Positions 34,359 through 43,495 of a stretch of DNA of 64,000 nucleotides are shown piece after piece. The notes below the pieces were generated by a model. That model had not been told where the DNA came from, searched no databases, and worked only from the letters and a program-made list of their open reading frames with translations. Positions within the stretch are counted from its first letter, which is position 1; the number at the start of each line of letters is the position of its first letter. The translations under genes and the position numbers were made by a program. This stretch comes from Moritella sp. 5 (lineage in GTDB: Bacteria; Pseudomonadota; Gammaproteobacteria; Enterobacterales; Moritellaceae): contig NZ_CP056122.1 of NCBI RefSeq assembly GCF_018219455.1, positions 2,790,001 to 2,854,000 on the forward strand. The letters run 5' to 3'.

Positions 34359-36725
34359 TTACGCCGCGTTATTTTTATTCACCTCTATTTGAGTGGGTTG
34401 ACTTGGTGTTACGACTTGAGTATTACCGCCAATATTTAACAACCATGCTAGCGCGGGTAGGAAACATAGAGCACCGATCATATTCCAGATAAACATGAAA
34501 GTAAGCATTAAGCCCATGTCAGCTTGAAATTTAATGGGTGACAATACCCAAGTGCACACACCAATAGCTAAGGTAACACCAGTAAATGCAACCGCTTTAC
34601 CTGTGCTGGATAATGCGTACTTATAAGCGTCTTGTAAGTTATCTCCCATTTTTAAACGGGCTGATAACTGACTATAAATGTAGATGCCATAATCCACACC
34701 AATGCCCACACCTAATGCAATGACAGGTAATGTGGCCACTTTAACGCCAATACCTAATGTAGCCATTAGCGCTTGGCCTAAGATAGAGGTCAGCGCTAAA
34801 GGCAAAATAATACATATGAGTGTTTTGACTGAACGGAATGTCAGGAAGCAAAGCAGCCCAACTACGCCATATACCCACATCAACATTTGATATTGTGCTT
34901 TCTCAATCACGCTGTTTGTCGCCGCTTCAATACCCGCATTGCCAGCCGCAAGCGCAAAATTAACACCTTCAGTTTTATTCGCTGCTGTGTAAGCAGTGAT
35001 ATCAGCAATCACAGTTTCGAGTGTATTCGCTTTATGATCATCAAGATAAATAATAAGCGGTAACATGCTACACGTATTATTCATAAACGCAGCAGGTGCA
35101 CGACCTACAGCAGCATTAAGTACTAATTGATTAGGACTTAATCCTTGCCATTTTGGATTACCTTCATTCATGCCCACAATGGCTTTTTTAGCAATCGTCG
35201 CCACGGAAAGCGTTGATTGCACACCAGGTATACCTTCAACATGTGCTTGTAATTGGTTTACTGCATTCAATGTATGGTAACTACTACATTGTTCTGCGGG
35301 GGTCTCGACCATTAACACCATGATGTCAGTGCTCGCTTGGTAATTATTTGCAACATACGCATTATCTAAATTATAGCGACTGTCTGCGCGTAATTCAGGC
35401 GCACCCGCGTCGAGATCACCAATTTTTAACGCTTGTCCTTGATACAAACCAACAGCAAGACAAACCACACCAAATATTAATGCAGACTTGGCCCATTTTG
35501 CATCAGCAAAACGGCTAAACACAGTGACAATTAGCGGCGTCTTTGATTGTTCAGCTAGCAAATATTTAATGCCCGCAGGAGACACTCCTGTCCAAGACAT
35601 TAAAATGGGTAACAGCACTAAGTTAGTTAACAAAATAACCGCAACACCCACACTCGCTGCAGTGGCCAAATCTTGAATAACCTGAATTTCAATCACATTC
35701 AAGGTAATAAAACCAAGACCATCACTTAACAATGCAATTAGACCTGGAATTGCGAGAGCTCTAAACGCAAGACGCGCAGCTTGTTCTGCTTTATTGCCAG
35801 CAGCCATATGTTGACCGATTGAACTAATTAACTGAACACCATGACTTACCGCAATCGCAAATACTAAAAATGGCACTAACATAGAGTAAGGGTCTAGGCC
35901 CTGCCCTAATAAGTTAAGTAATCCTAATTGCCAAATAACCGCAACCAGTGCACAAGTAACTGTCACTATCGTGCTTCTTAAGCAACGACTATAAAGATAT
36001 AGTAAAGCGAAAGTAATGATAATAGCAGTGATAAAGAAGATAACTACTTCAGATGCACCAGCAATAAGATCACCAACAACCTTAGCAAATCCAGTAATAT
36101 GCACTTTAACGCCGTCTACTTCATATTTACTGCGTATGTCTTCTAACGTATTTGATAATTGATCGTAATCTAATGGCTTGCCTGTATCCGGGTTTATGCT
36201 CATTAACGGTAATAAGAAAACCGCTGACTTAAAATCATCACCAACTAAATAACCAACTTGCCCAGATAACATAACGTTACGGCGTAATCGGTCTAGCGTG
36301 CGCTGGCTACCATCATAATCACTTGGTATAACAGTACCACCAACAAAACCATCTTCTGTTACCTCAGCCCAAGTCACATTTGAGGTCCAAATTGATTTCA
36401 TCCCAGAGCGATCAACACCCGAAATAAAAAACAATTCATCATTCAATGCGCGCATCCGTTCTTGAAAATCCGCATTAAAGATATCGCCTTTTTCATTTTC
36501 AATAACAACGCGGACGCTATTGCCTAAACTGGCCAACTCTTGTTTATAATTTAAGTAGTTTTGAATATATTCATGCTGTACTGGGATCATCTTTTCGAAT
36601 GATGCGCTCGGCCTCACTAAACTTGCGTTATAAGCTAAAAAAGCAGTGAGCAATACGATGAATGCAAACACCACATATTTAAAACCAAATAATTGTTTTT
36701 CGATCCAAATAGTTAGTTTTTCCAT
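34359..36725 (-). CDS. RND/MMPL superfamily transporter
   Basis: The 788-residue protein shows the two-fold RND layout: one N-terminal span, a periplasmic loop (~45-215), five spans (~220-400), a second lone span near 415, a second loop (~440-620) and five more spans (~625-775). Typical blocks are 'LGVGIGVDYGIYIYSQL' and 'VPFLVFAIAVSHGVQLISS'. Members of this MMPL-like group, paired with YCF48 proteins, are thought to move lipids or other hydrophobic compounds; the substrate is unknown here. It lies two bases after the YCF48-type gene, so the two are clearly co-transcribed. No membrane fusion protein or TolC partner is adjacent. Confidence 0.82.
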   Translation of the reverse strand: MEKLTIWIEKQLFGFKYVVFAFIVLLTAFLAYNASLVRPSASFEKMIPVQHEYIQNYLNYKQELASLGNSVRVVIENEKGDIFNADFQERMRALNDELFFISGVDRSGMKSIWTSNVTWAEVTEDGFVGGTVIPSDYDGSQRTLDRLRRNVMLSGQVGYLVGDDFKSAVFLLPLMSINPDTGKPLDYDQLSNTLEDIRSKYEVDGVKVHITGFAKVVGDLIAGASEVVIFFITAIIITFALLYLYSRCLRSTIVTVTCALVAVIWQLGLLNLLGQGLDPYSMLVPFLVFAIAVSHGVQLISSIGQHMAAGNKAEQAARLAFRALAIPGLIALLSDGLGFITLNVIEIQVIQDLATAASVGVAVILLTNLVLLPILMSWTGVSPAGIKYLLAEQSKTPLIVTVFSRFADAKWAKSALIFGVVCLAVGLYQGQALKIGDLDAGAPELRADSRYNLDNAYVANNYQASTDIMVLMVETPAEQCSSYHTLNAVNQLQAHVEGIPGVQSTLSVATIAKKAIVGMNEGNPKWQGLSPNQLVLNAAVGRAPAAFMNNTCSMLPLIIYLDDHKANTLETVIADITAYTAANKTEGVNFALAAGNAGIEAATNSVIEKAQYQMLMWVYGVVGLLCFLTFRSVKTLICIILPLALTSILGQALMATLGIGVKVATLPVIALGVGIGVDYGIYIYSQLSARLKMGDNLQDAYKYALSSTGKAVAFTGVTLAIGVCTWVLSPIKFQADMGLMLTFMFIWNMIGALCFLPALAWLLNIGGNTQVVTPSQPTQIEVNKNNAA

Positions 36726-36726
36726 G

Positions 36727-37902
36727 TTATTTTAGACCTCCCTGTACTAATTCATTTTTCAGACTGCTTTGCCAACCACGGAGACCCGTTGTAACAACAT
36801 TACCATCAATTACTTTAACTGATGTGATATCAATACGTTGATTCGATTTTGAAATATCATTAAAGACATGCCCATCATAAACGAGTTTTAGACCACCAGC
36901 CCCCACTAATAACAACTCCTTGCTATTTAGCCAGTCAGCAGAAAATATATGATTTGTCACGCCTGTATCCAAGCGCTGCCAAGTATCGCCTTGGTTTTTC
37001 GACGTAAACATGTTGCCACGTAATCCATAGCTGTAGAGTGTATTTCCTTGCACTTCGATACCAAATAATGACCCCGAGTAATCAATATCTAACGAACGCC
37101 AAGTTTGACCTTGATCTGACGTTGCAATACCGAAACCAGCCTCACCAATAACATAAATATTCTTTTCTGCATCTGTTGTTAATGCATTAAGATGGAAACC
37201 TTCAGGATTCGGCACTTTAAAACCGATATATTCCCAGCTATTACCACCATCTTTAGTCTCTAACATTGCACCATAAGCGCCAATAACAAGGCCATAATCT
37301 GCTGTACTAAATAGCACATCAAAGAATGAAATTTCAATGCCAGAATTAACCGTTAAATCTTCTAATTTATACGATGCATCATCAAGTTGCATTTCAATTT
37401 CATCCAGCATATCTTCATCGATACCCGCAACTTCGGCCCGTTCAAATGCAGCTGTTAACAATACAACTTGAGTCTCTAAACTTGATTTAAGTAGGTTTGT
37501 TAATTGAAGACCATCAAAAACCTTATTCCAATTATGACCACCATCCGTTGTTTTTAATATTACACCTTGATGACCCACAGCCCAAGCCACTTTCTCATCA
37601 ATAAAATCAACTGCGGTTATCGTTGTTTGCACTGGCACGTTAGCCTGAAGCCAAGCGGAGTTACTATCATCTCGAACCAAAATACGGCCGTACTCACCAA
37701 CCAATATTTGTCGCTTAGCATAATTATCAATTTCTAAAAAAACACTTTTCTCTACAAGGCTATTCATTTCAGCCGCGACCAGTAGAACATTATTCTCTAC
37801 ATAACCGTTTGCTGTGTTTAGCGCTTGTTCCTCGCTTGCACTGTGTACAGGTAAACTTAATGTACATAACAGCGCCAACAATTTTTTGTCCATACTTGGC
37901 AT
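36727..37902 (-). CDS. YCF48/BNR-repeat beta-propeller exported protein
   Basis: The 391-residue protein has a signal peptide ('LLALLCTLSLPVHSASEE') and repeated propeller blades of the YCF48/photosystem II stability factor type: 'VAWAVGHQGVILKTTDGGHNW', 'LVIGAYGAMLETKDGGNSWEY', 'GIATSDQGQTWRSL', 'NMFTSKNQGDTWQRL' and 'LLLVGAGGLKL'. GGGAG five bases before the ATG confirms the start. Such proteins commonly sit beside MMPL-type RND pumps, often with DUF1302 and DUF1329 genes, which are absent here. It may act as the periplasmic partner of the transporter. Confidence 0.8.
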   Translation of the reverse strand: MPSMDKKLLALLCTLSLPVHSASEEQALNTANGYVENNVLLVAAEMNSLVEKSVFLEIDNYAKRQILVGEYGRILVRDDSNSAWLQANVPVQTTITAVDFIDEKVAWAVGHQGVILKTTDGGHNWNKVFDGLQLTNLLKSSLETQVVLLTAAFERAEVAGIDEDMLDEIEMQLDDASYKLEDLTVNSGIEISFFDVLFSTADYGLVIGAYGAMLETKDGGNSWEYIGFKVPNPEGFHLNALTTDAEKNIYVIGEAGFGIATSDQGQTWRSLDIDYSGSLFGIEVQGNTLYSYGLRGNMFTSKNQGDTWQRLDTGVTNHIFSADWLNSKELLLVGAGGLKLVYDGHVFNDISKSNQRIDITSVKVIDGNVVTTGLRGWQSSLKNELVQGGLK

Positions 37903-37958
37903 TTGTACTCCCTAATCCCTTAAGTTTACGGCGTCTTTTCACTAAGACCCCCAATTTT

Positions 37959-37989
37959 CATCAAATGGTTATATAGCCGTCATTTGATG
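37959..37989. promoter_or_regulatory. Inverted repeat upstream of the YCF48-RND operon
   Basis: CATCAAATG (37959-37967) and CATTTGATG (37981-37989) are exact inverted copies with a 13-base spacer, centred about 72 bases upstream of the YCF48-type ATG and downstream of the AraC-family stop. There is no T-run on either side, so an operator is more likely than a terminator. Confidence 0.45.
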
Positions 37990-38025
37990 TAAAAATTCAA
38001 CAGTTGTGAACCAACCAACAACTAT

Positions 38026-39045
38026 TTACGAATGGTAATGTTCTCCTCGATATGCACCTGGTGTGATCCCTTTCCAGCGCTTAAAAGCACGAGAAAAATT
38101 GGCCACATTAGAAAAGCCCAATAAGTAACTTATTTCCCCCAAAGATAAAAGGTTTTGATTGAGGTGTTGCTCGGCTATTGTTTGACGAATATTTTCAACT
38201 AAATCTTTATAACTCGTCCCTGAATCATTTAATTTTCGCTGTAAGCTACGCTGACTGAAATTTAATTTTTCAGCCACCAGATCAATATTAGGTATACCTG
38301 TCGCCATCCGTGAAACGACTTCTGAACGTACTTTACTTACAACATTATTACTCGTCAGCCCTGCGAGATAATCATCTGCCGCCCGATCACTTAATAACAT
38401 GAGATCAGGCGCAGAATTAGGAAGGCGTTTTGATAACAATTCACGATCCATTACCAGCATAGATTTACTTGAACTAAACTCAATCGAACATCCAGTATGG
38501 GCTTCAAATTGCTCGCGACAACGACTGTCGACAGTCGTATATATCTTAATTGGTGCAAAGCCAGGATTAGAAAGATCACGACATATTTTGATGATGGACA
38601 GCAGCATTGTTAATTCAAGTTGGGCACCGATACGATTAATATCGCTTGCGGTCTCATTTAGGTTTAACGCGAGATAACAATACGTTTCATCTTCGCTTAG
38701 ATTAATGCGGCATGTACTACTCAAAACACGATCATAATGAACTAAACGGGTAAATGCATCTTGTAAAGACGAGGATGCTTGTAATGCATAACCAAGCGCG
38801 TGAAACGTTGTCGCAACAATACATTGACTAATTTTAATTGGTAAGAGTGGGTCATCTGTTAACACAACAGATTGCTCGAAAAGTTTATTACACAGACTAA
38901 TCGGCACACGACTGCCTACATGTGTAATTTCATTCATGTTAATGTCTGATTTAGACAGCAGTTCAAGAGGCTCTATACCTTTCCATTGCAAGGCTTTAGA
39001 GAGCGCAACAAGCCAACCACCAATAACATCTCCTTGTCCGTCCAT
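38026..39045 (-). CDS. AraC-family transcriptional regulator (OruR/ArgR-like)
   Basis: The protein has the N-terminal Arabinose_bd-type ligand domain of the OruR group ('RVPISLCNKLFEQSVVLTDD' in part, 'HALGYALQASSSLQDAFTRL') and a C-terminal double helix-turn-helix ('VAEKLNFSQRSLQRKLNDSG', 'ISYLLGFSNVANFSRAFKRW'), about 339 residues. A GTG at 39054 overlaps the ribosome site; GGAG at 39054-39057 fits the ATG at 39045. It probably controls the YCF48-RND operon just downstream, and inverted repeats flank the gene on both sides. The effector is unknown. Confidence 0.85.
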   Translation of the reverse strand: MDGQGDVIGGWLVALSKALQWKGIEPLELLSKSDINMNEITHVGSRVPISLCNKLFEQSVVLTDDPLLPIKISQCIVATTFHALGYALQASSSLQDAFTRLVHYDRVLSSTCRINLSEDETYCYLALNLNETASDINRIGAQLELTMLLSIIKICRDLSNPGFAPIKIYTTVDSRCREQFEAHTGCSIEFSSSKSMLVMDRELLSKRLPNSAPDLMLLSDRAADDYLAGLTSNNVVSKVRSEVVSRMATGIPNIDLVAEKLNFSQRSLQRKLNDSGTSYKDLVENIRQTIAEQHLNQNLLSLGEISYLLGFSNVANFSRAFKRWKGITPGAYRGEHYHS

Positions 39046-39210
39046 TACCAGCACTCCTTTGCTTATATTTATTGTCGCTTTATTGATAATAGATGGTTTA
39101 CAGATAGACTATCGATCAAAAATACACGAATACATACAATAAATATTCCACACAGGCAACATATTCGCAACAAGGTTAATTCAAAAATAAGAGATTAGTA
39201 TCATAATAAT

Positions 39211-39222
39211 TCAAACGTTTGA
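39211..39222. promoter_or_regulatory. Perfect 12-bp palindrome upstream of the AraC-family gene
   Basis: TCAAACGTTTGA is a perfect palindrome lying about 165 bases upstream of the regulator start and 66 bases past the stop of the 458-residue gene. Its CAAAC/GTTTG halves resemble sites of TetR-type fatty-acid regulators such as PsrA; the assignment is tentative. Confidence 0.4.
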
Positions 39223-39287
39223 TTAAATGATCATAAAGGCATTAGATTATCGATAGATTTAATGCCTAAATAGATATAATTTAAGGG

Positions 39288-40664
39288 TTAAAGAATCTCG
39301 CTAAATATATCAGCAGCTTCAATATCAAGAATACCTGATCGATTAACTGTTATTTTATGACGCTGATAAACGACTTTAGCACTATCATCTTTTAATCCAA
39401 CCACCACGTTAACTTGGTAACGTCTTTCAATCGCTTCTTTACTTATTTTACTATCATGTTCTGCATAGACAGCACCGGTTCCACGTTCCAAATAACGAAT
39501 AAATGGACGCACACTAAAATAGATCTGCTCTTGCATACGATCATAGCCCGCTTGAAAACCTTTATTACTCACTCGAGTATCAAGGCGATAGTGTAATAGA
39601 ATTGATTCTTGCTTGTTTTGCGGACGACGGCGATATAATACGTCACGTACAACGATTGGTAATTTACTCTGTTTAATGTAGTCCAGCCATATACGCTGCT
39701 TGGAAATAATTTGTTTATTTGATGTGTCGATTAGATTTCTTGACCACTTTGGGCGCCCCTTACGGATCCAACGCCATAAAGTGTTATTAAATTCATCTTT
39801 AAAGATCTCCCTGAAGCCATAAATAACCGATAACACAGCAATTAAAGCATAGGTTAAACCTTTTAACTCACCTTGAGCAAAAAAGATCATACTTAATACA
39901 ATCACCATCACAAGTGACGTTGCAGTACCTTTTACAATTTTTTTCTGGTGTTTACCCAATTGCTGAGTTTGTTCTTTAAAGATCACACCATGCTCGATTA
40001 AACGACGCAATAAACGCATTTTATTCGCAATTCGATTCGGGTCTAATAAGGTTCTTGGTGAATTATAGCCATTTTCTAAACGATACTTAGCTTCACCACG
40101 ACAAAAACCTATAATTTCAGCCCGCTCATCAAGAAATTCATTGCTTTTTTTCCGCTTTGATAACGCTTTATAACAGCATTGCTCACTAAACCATGACAGA
40201 TAATTATCCACATTATTAAAATAAGCTTTTAATTTTTCATCTGCCGGGGCATTACGACGAAACTTCTTAATAATCGATTTTGCGACATCATTAAGCTCTA
40301 TTAGCGCAGAATAGAATAATTGCGGTTCGATTTGCTGTTGAATATTGCTGATATCTTTTTCGAAGGCTTTAGCAAATTGATAAGCAAACAGATTTAAGTT
40401 AACACGGTATTCGTCTGGAGAACGTTTCATTCGACTTGCAAAACGGCTTTGTACTAACGGGAGGTGTAAACCTTCAGAATAATATGCGCGCTTACCTTGA
40501 ATGCCACGATAGAAATAATCTTCTTCCGTCAATGTCTGCGGATTGATCCCCATCTCATTGGGTAATAAAAAATACACATCAATACGACGATAACCACCTT
40601 GCGGGATCAGGTGATTCAGTTTAAATGATAATTTATCTTCTTGCTTTAAAACAATCTTAGCCAC
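39288..40664 (-). CDS. Unrecognised 458-residue membrane protein
   Basis: I do not recognise a family. The N-terminal 240 residues are soluble and charged ('GGYRRIDVYFLLPNEMGI', 'EEDYFYRGIQGKRAYY'), two close membrane helices follow (about 250-268 and 272-288, 'TATSLVMVIVLSMIFFAQG', 'GLTYALIAVLSVIYGF'), and a second soluble, strand-rich part runs to the end ('YQVNVVVGLKDDSAKVVYQ'). The hairpin of two helices suggests both soluble parts lie in the cytoplasm. It stands alone with spacers on both sides. The length and clean coding pattern support a real gene. Confidence 0.7.
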   Translation of the reverse strand: MAKIVLKQEDKLSFKLNHLIPQGGYRRIDVYFLLPNEMGINPQTLTEEDYFYRGIQGKRAYYSEGLHLPLVQSRFASRMKRSPDEYRVNLNLFAYQFAKAFEKDISNIQQQIEPQLFYSALIELNDVAKSIIKKFRRNAPADEKLKAYFNNVDNYLSWFSEQCCYKALSKRKKSNEFLDERAEIIGFCRGEAKYRLENGYNSPRTLLDPNRIANKMRLLRRLIEHGVIFKEQTQQLGKHQKKIVKGTATSLVMVIVLSMIFFAQGELKGLTYALIAVLSVIYGFREIFKDEFNNTLWRWIRKGRPKWSRNLIDTSNKQIISKQRIWLDYIKQSKLPIVVRDVLYRRRPQNKQESILLHYRLDTRVSNKGFQAGYDRMQEQIYFSVRPFIRYLERGTGAVYAEHDSKISKEAIERRYQVNVVVGLKDDSAKVVYQRHKITVNRSGILDIEAADIFSEIL

Positions 40665-40799
40665 GCGTTGTACATCCTTTAATTATTACACGTACTCCTT
40701 GCCCCACTTTACATAGAACGCACGATAGAAGTATCCCCAGAGAAACATAACGTTTGCATTAAAATTTAATGGGGTATTTATGGCTAAGTATATTATCCT

Positions 40800-41498
40800 T
40801 TACAACGCTAAATAAGAAGTTAAATCCAAATAGTTAGCTGGTTTTTCCTGTTTATCCTCATTTAATGACAAATAAGGCATTTTTCCCATGAGTGGTGCAG
40901 GTAATGCCACCGTTAATGTTTCTATCATTTCATCATAATTAGCAATATCGATCGTTAAACTGTTCGCAACCCAACCAATCAGATTAGCGCCTGAATGTTG
41001 AATAGCTTGCGCTGATAGTATCGCATGATTCAAGCAGCCTAACTTAACCCCTACTACAAGAATAACATCTAACTTATTTTCAGCTACCCAAGATGAAAAA
41101 TAGTGATTGTTATCAATAGGAAGATGCCAGCCTCCAGCACCTTCAACAACAGTAAAGTCGATATCATCCGGCACCTTAGTGAGAGCGATATCTACTAACG
41201 TAAGATCAATAAATTCGCCTTTTTTCTTTGCGGCGATATGCGGTGCAATCGGTTCCAGATAAGCAATGGGATTGATGATGTCGTAATCTAGATTATGCGA
41301 TGCATATTGCTGTAATAACAAGGCATCTTCATTACGTAAACCCGCAGGCGTTAATTCACAACCGGCAGAAATAGGCTTTAACCCCACAGTTTTAAAACCT
41401 AAATTATTGGCGTATTCAAGAATCGCACAACTAATCACCGTCTTACCAACGTCTGTGTCAGTACCGGTAATAAATACTTTTTTTCTATGATTTATCAT
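40800..41498 (-). CDS. bioD: Dethiobiotin synthetase
   Basis: BioD closes the ureido ring of dethiobiotin from DAPA, CO2 and ATP. The 232-residue protein has the P-loop 'KVFITGTDTDVGKTVISCAIL' in part, 'VGLKPISAGCE', 'PHIAAKKKG' and 'TVVEGAGGWHLPI', all classical. It is the last gene of bioBFCD, 66 bases after bioC; no strong terminator is evident after it. Confidence 0.94.
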   Translation of the reverse strand: MINHRKKVFITGTDTDVGKTVISCAILEYANNLGFKTVGLKPISAGCELTPAGLRNEDALLLQQYASHNLDYDIINPIAYLEPIAPHIAAKKKGEFIDLTLVDIALTKVPDDIDFTVVEGAGGWHLPIDNNHYFSSWVAENKLDVILVVGVKLGCLNHAILSAQAIQHSGANLIGWVANSLTIDIANYDEMIETLTVALPAPLMGKMPYLSLNEDKQEKPANYLDLTSYLAL

Positions 41499-41564
41499 TG
41501 ATGCCTTTATTTCTTTGCTTTAAATTAGTGTATCTTAAATTAAAATGTCTTTAGTTCAGGTGTA

Positions 41565-42353
41565 TTAACGTTTACGCAATAAGCAGTAAGCCAGTTTATA
41601 GCTAAGTGGCAGCAAACCTTGATTATCACGTCGCTTTTCATAATTGGCTTTGAATGCCCTTAATTCAGCCTGCGTTGTAGGTTTCGCGTCTTTGTTATGT
41701 ACATGATTGGCGCCAATGCCTTTTAGACTTAACATGACATCTTTAACACTTGAGTAATGCATCGCTTGAATTTCAATTTGAAAACTCTCTACACTCAAAC
41801 CCGATTTTAATAACGCAGCTTTAATTTCACCTTCAGACAAAAAACGATTTACATGGCTATGCGTATTAACAGTTGCCCATGATTGCCTCAGTTCATCAAG
41901 ACTACCAGCAACCAAGGTACTGAATAACATCAAGCCTCCACGTTTTAAGCAACGCGATGTTTCAAGTAACGGGGTAGCTAAATCATCACACCACTGCAAT
42001 GCTAAATTAGAGACACACAAGTCAATGCTATTAGACTGTAATGGTAGCGACTCCGCATCGCCATTAAGCCAATAAGTAGGTGTGGTTAATTGATGATGCT
42101 CTTGGGCGTGAGAAAGCATGCCAAAAGATAAATCAACCGCAATCAATTTTTCACTACACTTCGCTAATGTTGGTAGTAATGCCCCGCTACCACAGCCAAG
42201 ATCGACGGTCGTCACATAGGGACTCCTCATATCTGGTAACGCAGGTAAATACTGTAATAACTTATCGCTGGATAATCGCTGCAAGAGTGCATGTTGGTCA
42301 TAACTCGCAGCCGCTTTACCAAAACAACGTGCAACGGCATTTTTATCAATCAT
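41565..42353 (-). CDS. bioC: Malonyl-ACP O-methyltransferase
   Basis: BioC methylates malonyl-ACP to start pimelate synthesis for biotin. The 262-residue SAM-dependent methyltransferase has 'VARCFGKAAASYDQHALLQ', motif I 'VTTVDLGCGSGALLPTLA', 'LIAVDLSFGMLSHAQEH' and 'LCVSNLALQWCDDLATPL'. Its ATG overlaps the bioF stop (ATGA), showing coupling. Confidence 0.92.
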   Translation of the reverse strand: MIDKNAVARCFGKAAASYDQHALLQRLSSDKLLQYLPALPDMRSPYVTTVDLGCGSGALLPTLAKCSEKLIAVDLSFGMLSHAQEHHQLTTPTYWLNGDAESLPLQSNSIDLCVSNLALQWCDDLATPLLETSRCLKRGGLMLFSTLVAGSLDELRQSWATVNTHSHVNRFLSEGEIKAALLKSGLSVESFQIEIQAMHYSSVKDVMLSLKGIGANHVHNKDAKPTTQAELRAFKANYEKRRDNQGLLPLSYKLAYCLLRKR

Positions 42354-43495
42354 ACAGAGCCTCCTGTACTACCATCTAGCGCATCCTTTAGACGGGTCAA
42401 TAATAAATCAATATCTTCAATATTATGACTGGCTGATAAGGTAATGCGCAAACGTGATGAGCCTTGTGGCACCGTCGGCGGACGAATGGCTTTTACTAAC
42501 AAACCTTTACTCGCTAGATATTGACTGATCTTCATTGCCTTATTTGCATCACCAATAATAAGTGGTTGAATGGCGGTATCAGACGGCATTAAAGTGATAT
42601 TACGTAAAGAACATTGCTGCTTAAAATAAGTAATAAGTTGACTTAAATGCGCGACACGCCATGTTTCTGTTGCCATAATCGTCAAGGCTTTATCAATACA
42701 TACCGCCATAGCAGCTGGCATCGCTGTTGAGTAAATATAAGGCTTTGAAAAATTAACCAGATATTCGATAACGTCTTTGGGAGCAGCAACGAATGCACCC
42801 GATACACCAACAGCCTTTCCAAACGTCGCCATATACAAATCAACATCACGGGCTAATAAACTATGCTGCTTTAGGCTATTTAGTCCCTTTGGAAGAACAC
42901 CAAAGCCATGAGCATCATCCACCAACAACCAGCTGTCATGCGCTTTACACTGCTGACTAATTGCCTGTAAGTCAGACGTATCGCCATCCATGCTAAACAC
43001 ACCTTCAGTCACGACGAGTGAATTCGTATGTCGATGGCGGTTTTGAGTCAGAATTTGTGCAAGATGCTCACTGTCATTATGCTTAAAACGTTTCATGGTC
43101 GCAGACGAATAAACACCCGCTTCAATTAACGAAGCATGATTAAGCTTATCTTGAACCAATAAATCATGTTTATCTAACAAGACTTTAATTAATGCTTGGT
43201 TGGCACTGTAGCCTGAATTAAAGAGCAAACTCGATTCATAGCCTGTGATTTCAGCTAATTTGTCTTCCAGTGCGGCATGAGCATTGGTATAACCCGTGAC
43301 CAAAAAAGAGCCACCACTACCAACGCCATATTCGTTTGCCCCACTCTGCCAAGCACTAATTAGTTCCGGATGTGTCGATAACCCCAAGTAATCATTAGCA
43401 GAAAAATTAATAGCGCAATTACTGATCGCCCGTGTGCGTAACAAGGAATTTGCTTGCTGCTGTCGTAATGCTTGTGCAATGAATTCGAAAGCCAT
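42350..43495 (-). CDS. bioF: 8-amino-7-oxononanoate synthase
   Basis: BioF condenses pimeloyl-ACP/CoA with alanine, using PLP. The 381-residue protein has 'NDYLGLSTHPELISAW', 'GSGGSFLVTGYTNAHAALE', 'LLVDDAHGFGVLPKG' and the PLP-Lys block 'YMATFGKAVGVSGAFVA'. It starts inside the bioB stop (TAATG), so bioB and bioF are coupled. Confidence 0.95.
   Translation of the reverse strand: MAFEFIAQALRQQQANSLLRTRAISNCAINFSANDYLGLSTHPELISAWQSGANEYGVGSGGSFLVTGYTNAHAALEDKLAEITGYESSLLFNSGYSANQALIKVLLDKHDLLVQDKLNHASLIEAGVYSSATMKRFKHNDSEHLAQILTQNRHRHTNSLVVTEGVFSMDGDTSDLQAISQQCKAHDSWLLVDDAHGFGVLPKGLNSLKQHSLLARDVDLYMATFGKAVGVSGAFVAAPKDVIEYLVNFSKPYIYSTAMPAAMAVCIDKALTIMATETWRVAHLSQLITYFKQQCSLRNITLMPSDTAIQPLIIGDANKAMKISQYLASKGLLVKAIRPPTVPQGSSRLRITLSASHNIEDIDLLLTRLKDALDGSTGGSV

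Noticed and set aside
39046-39054. GTG start for the AraC-family regulator
   Set aside because: It overlaps the GGAG ribosome site that fits the ATG at 39045.
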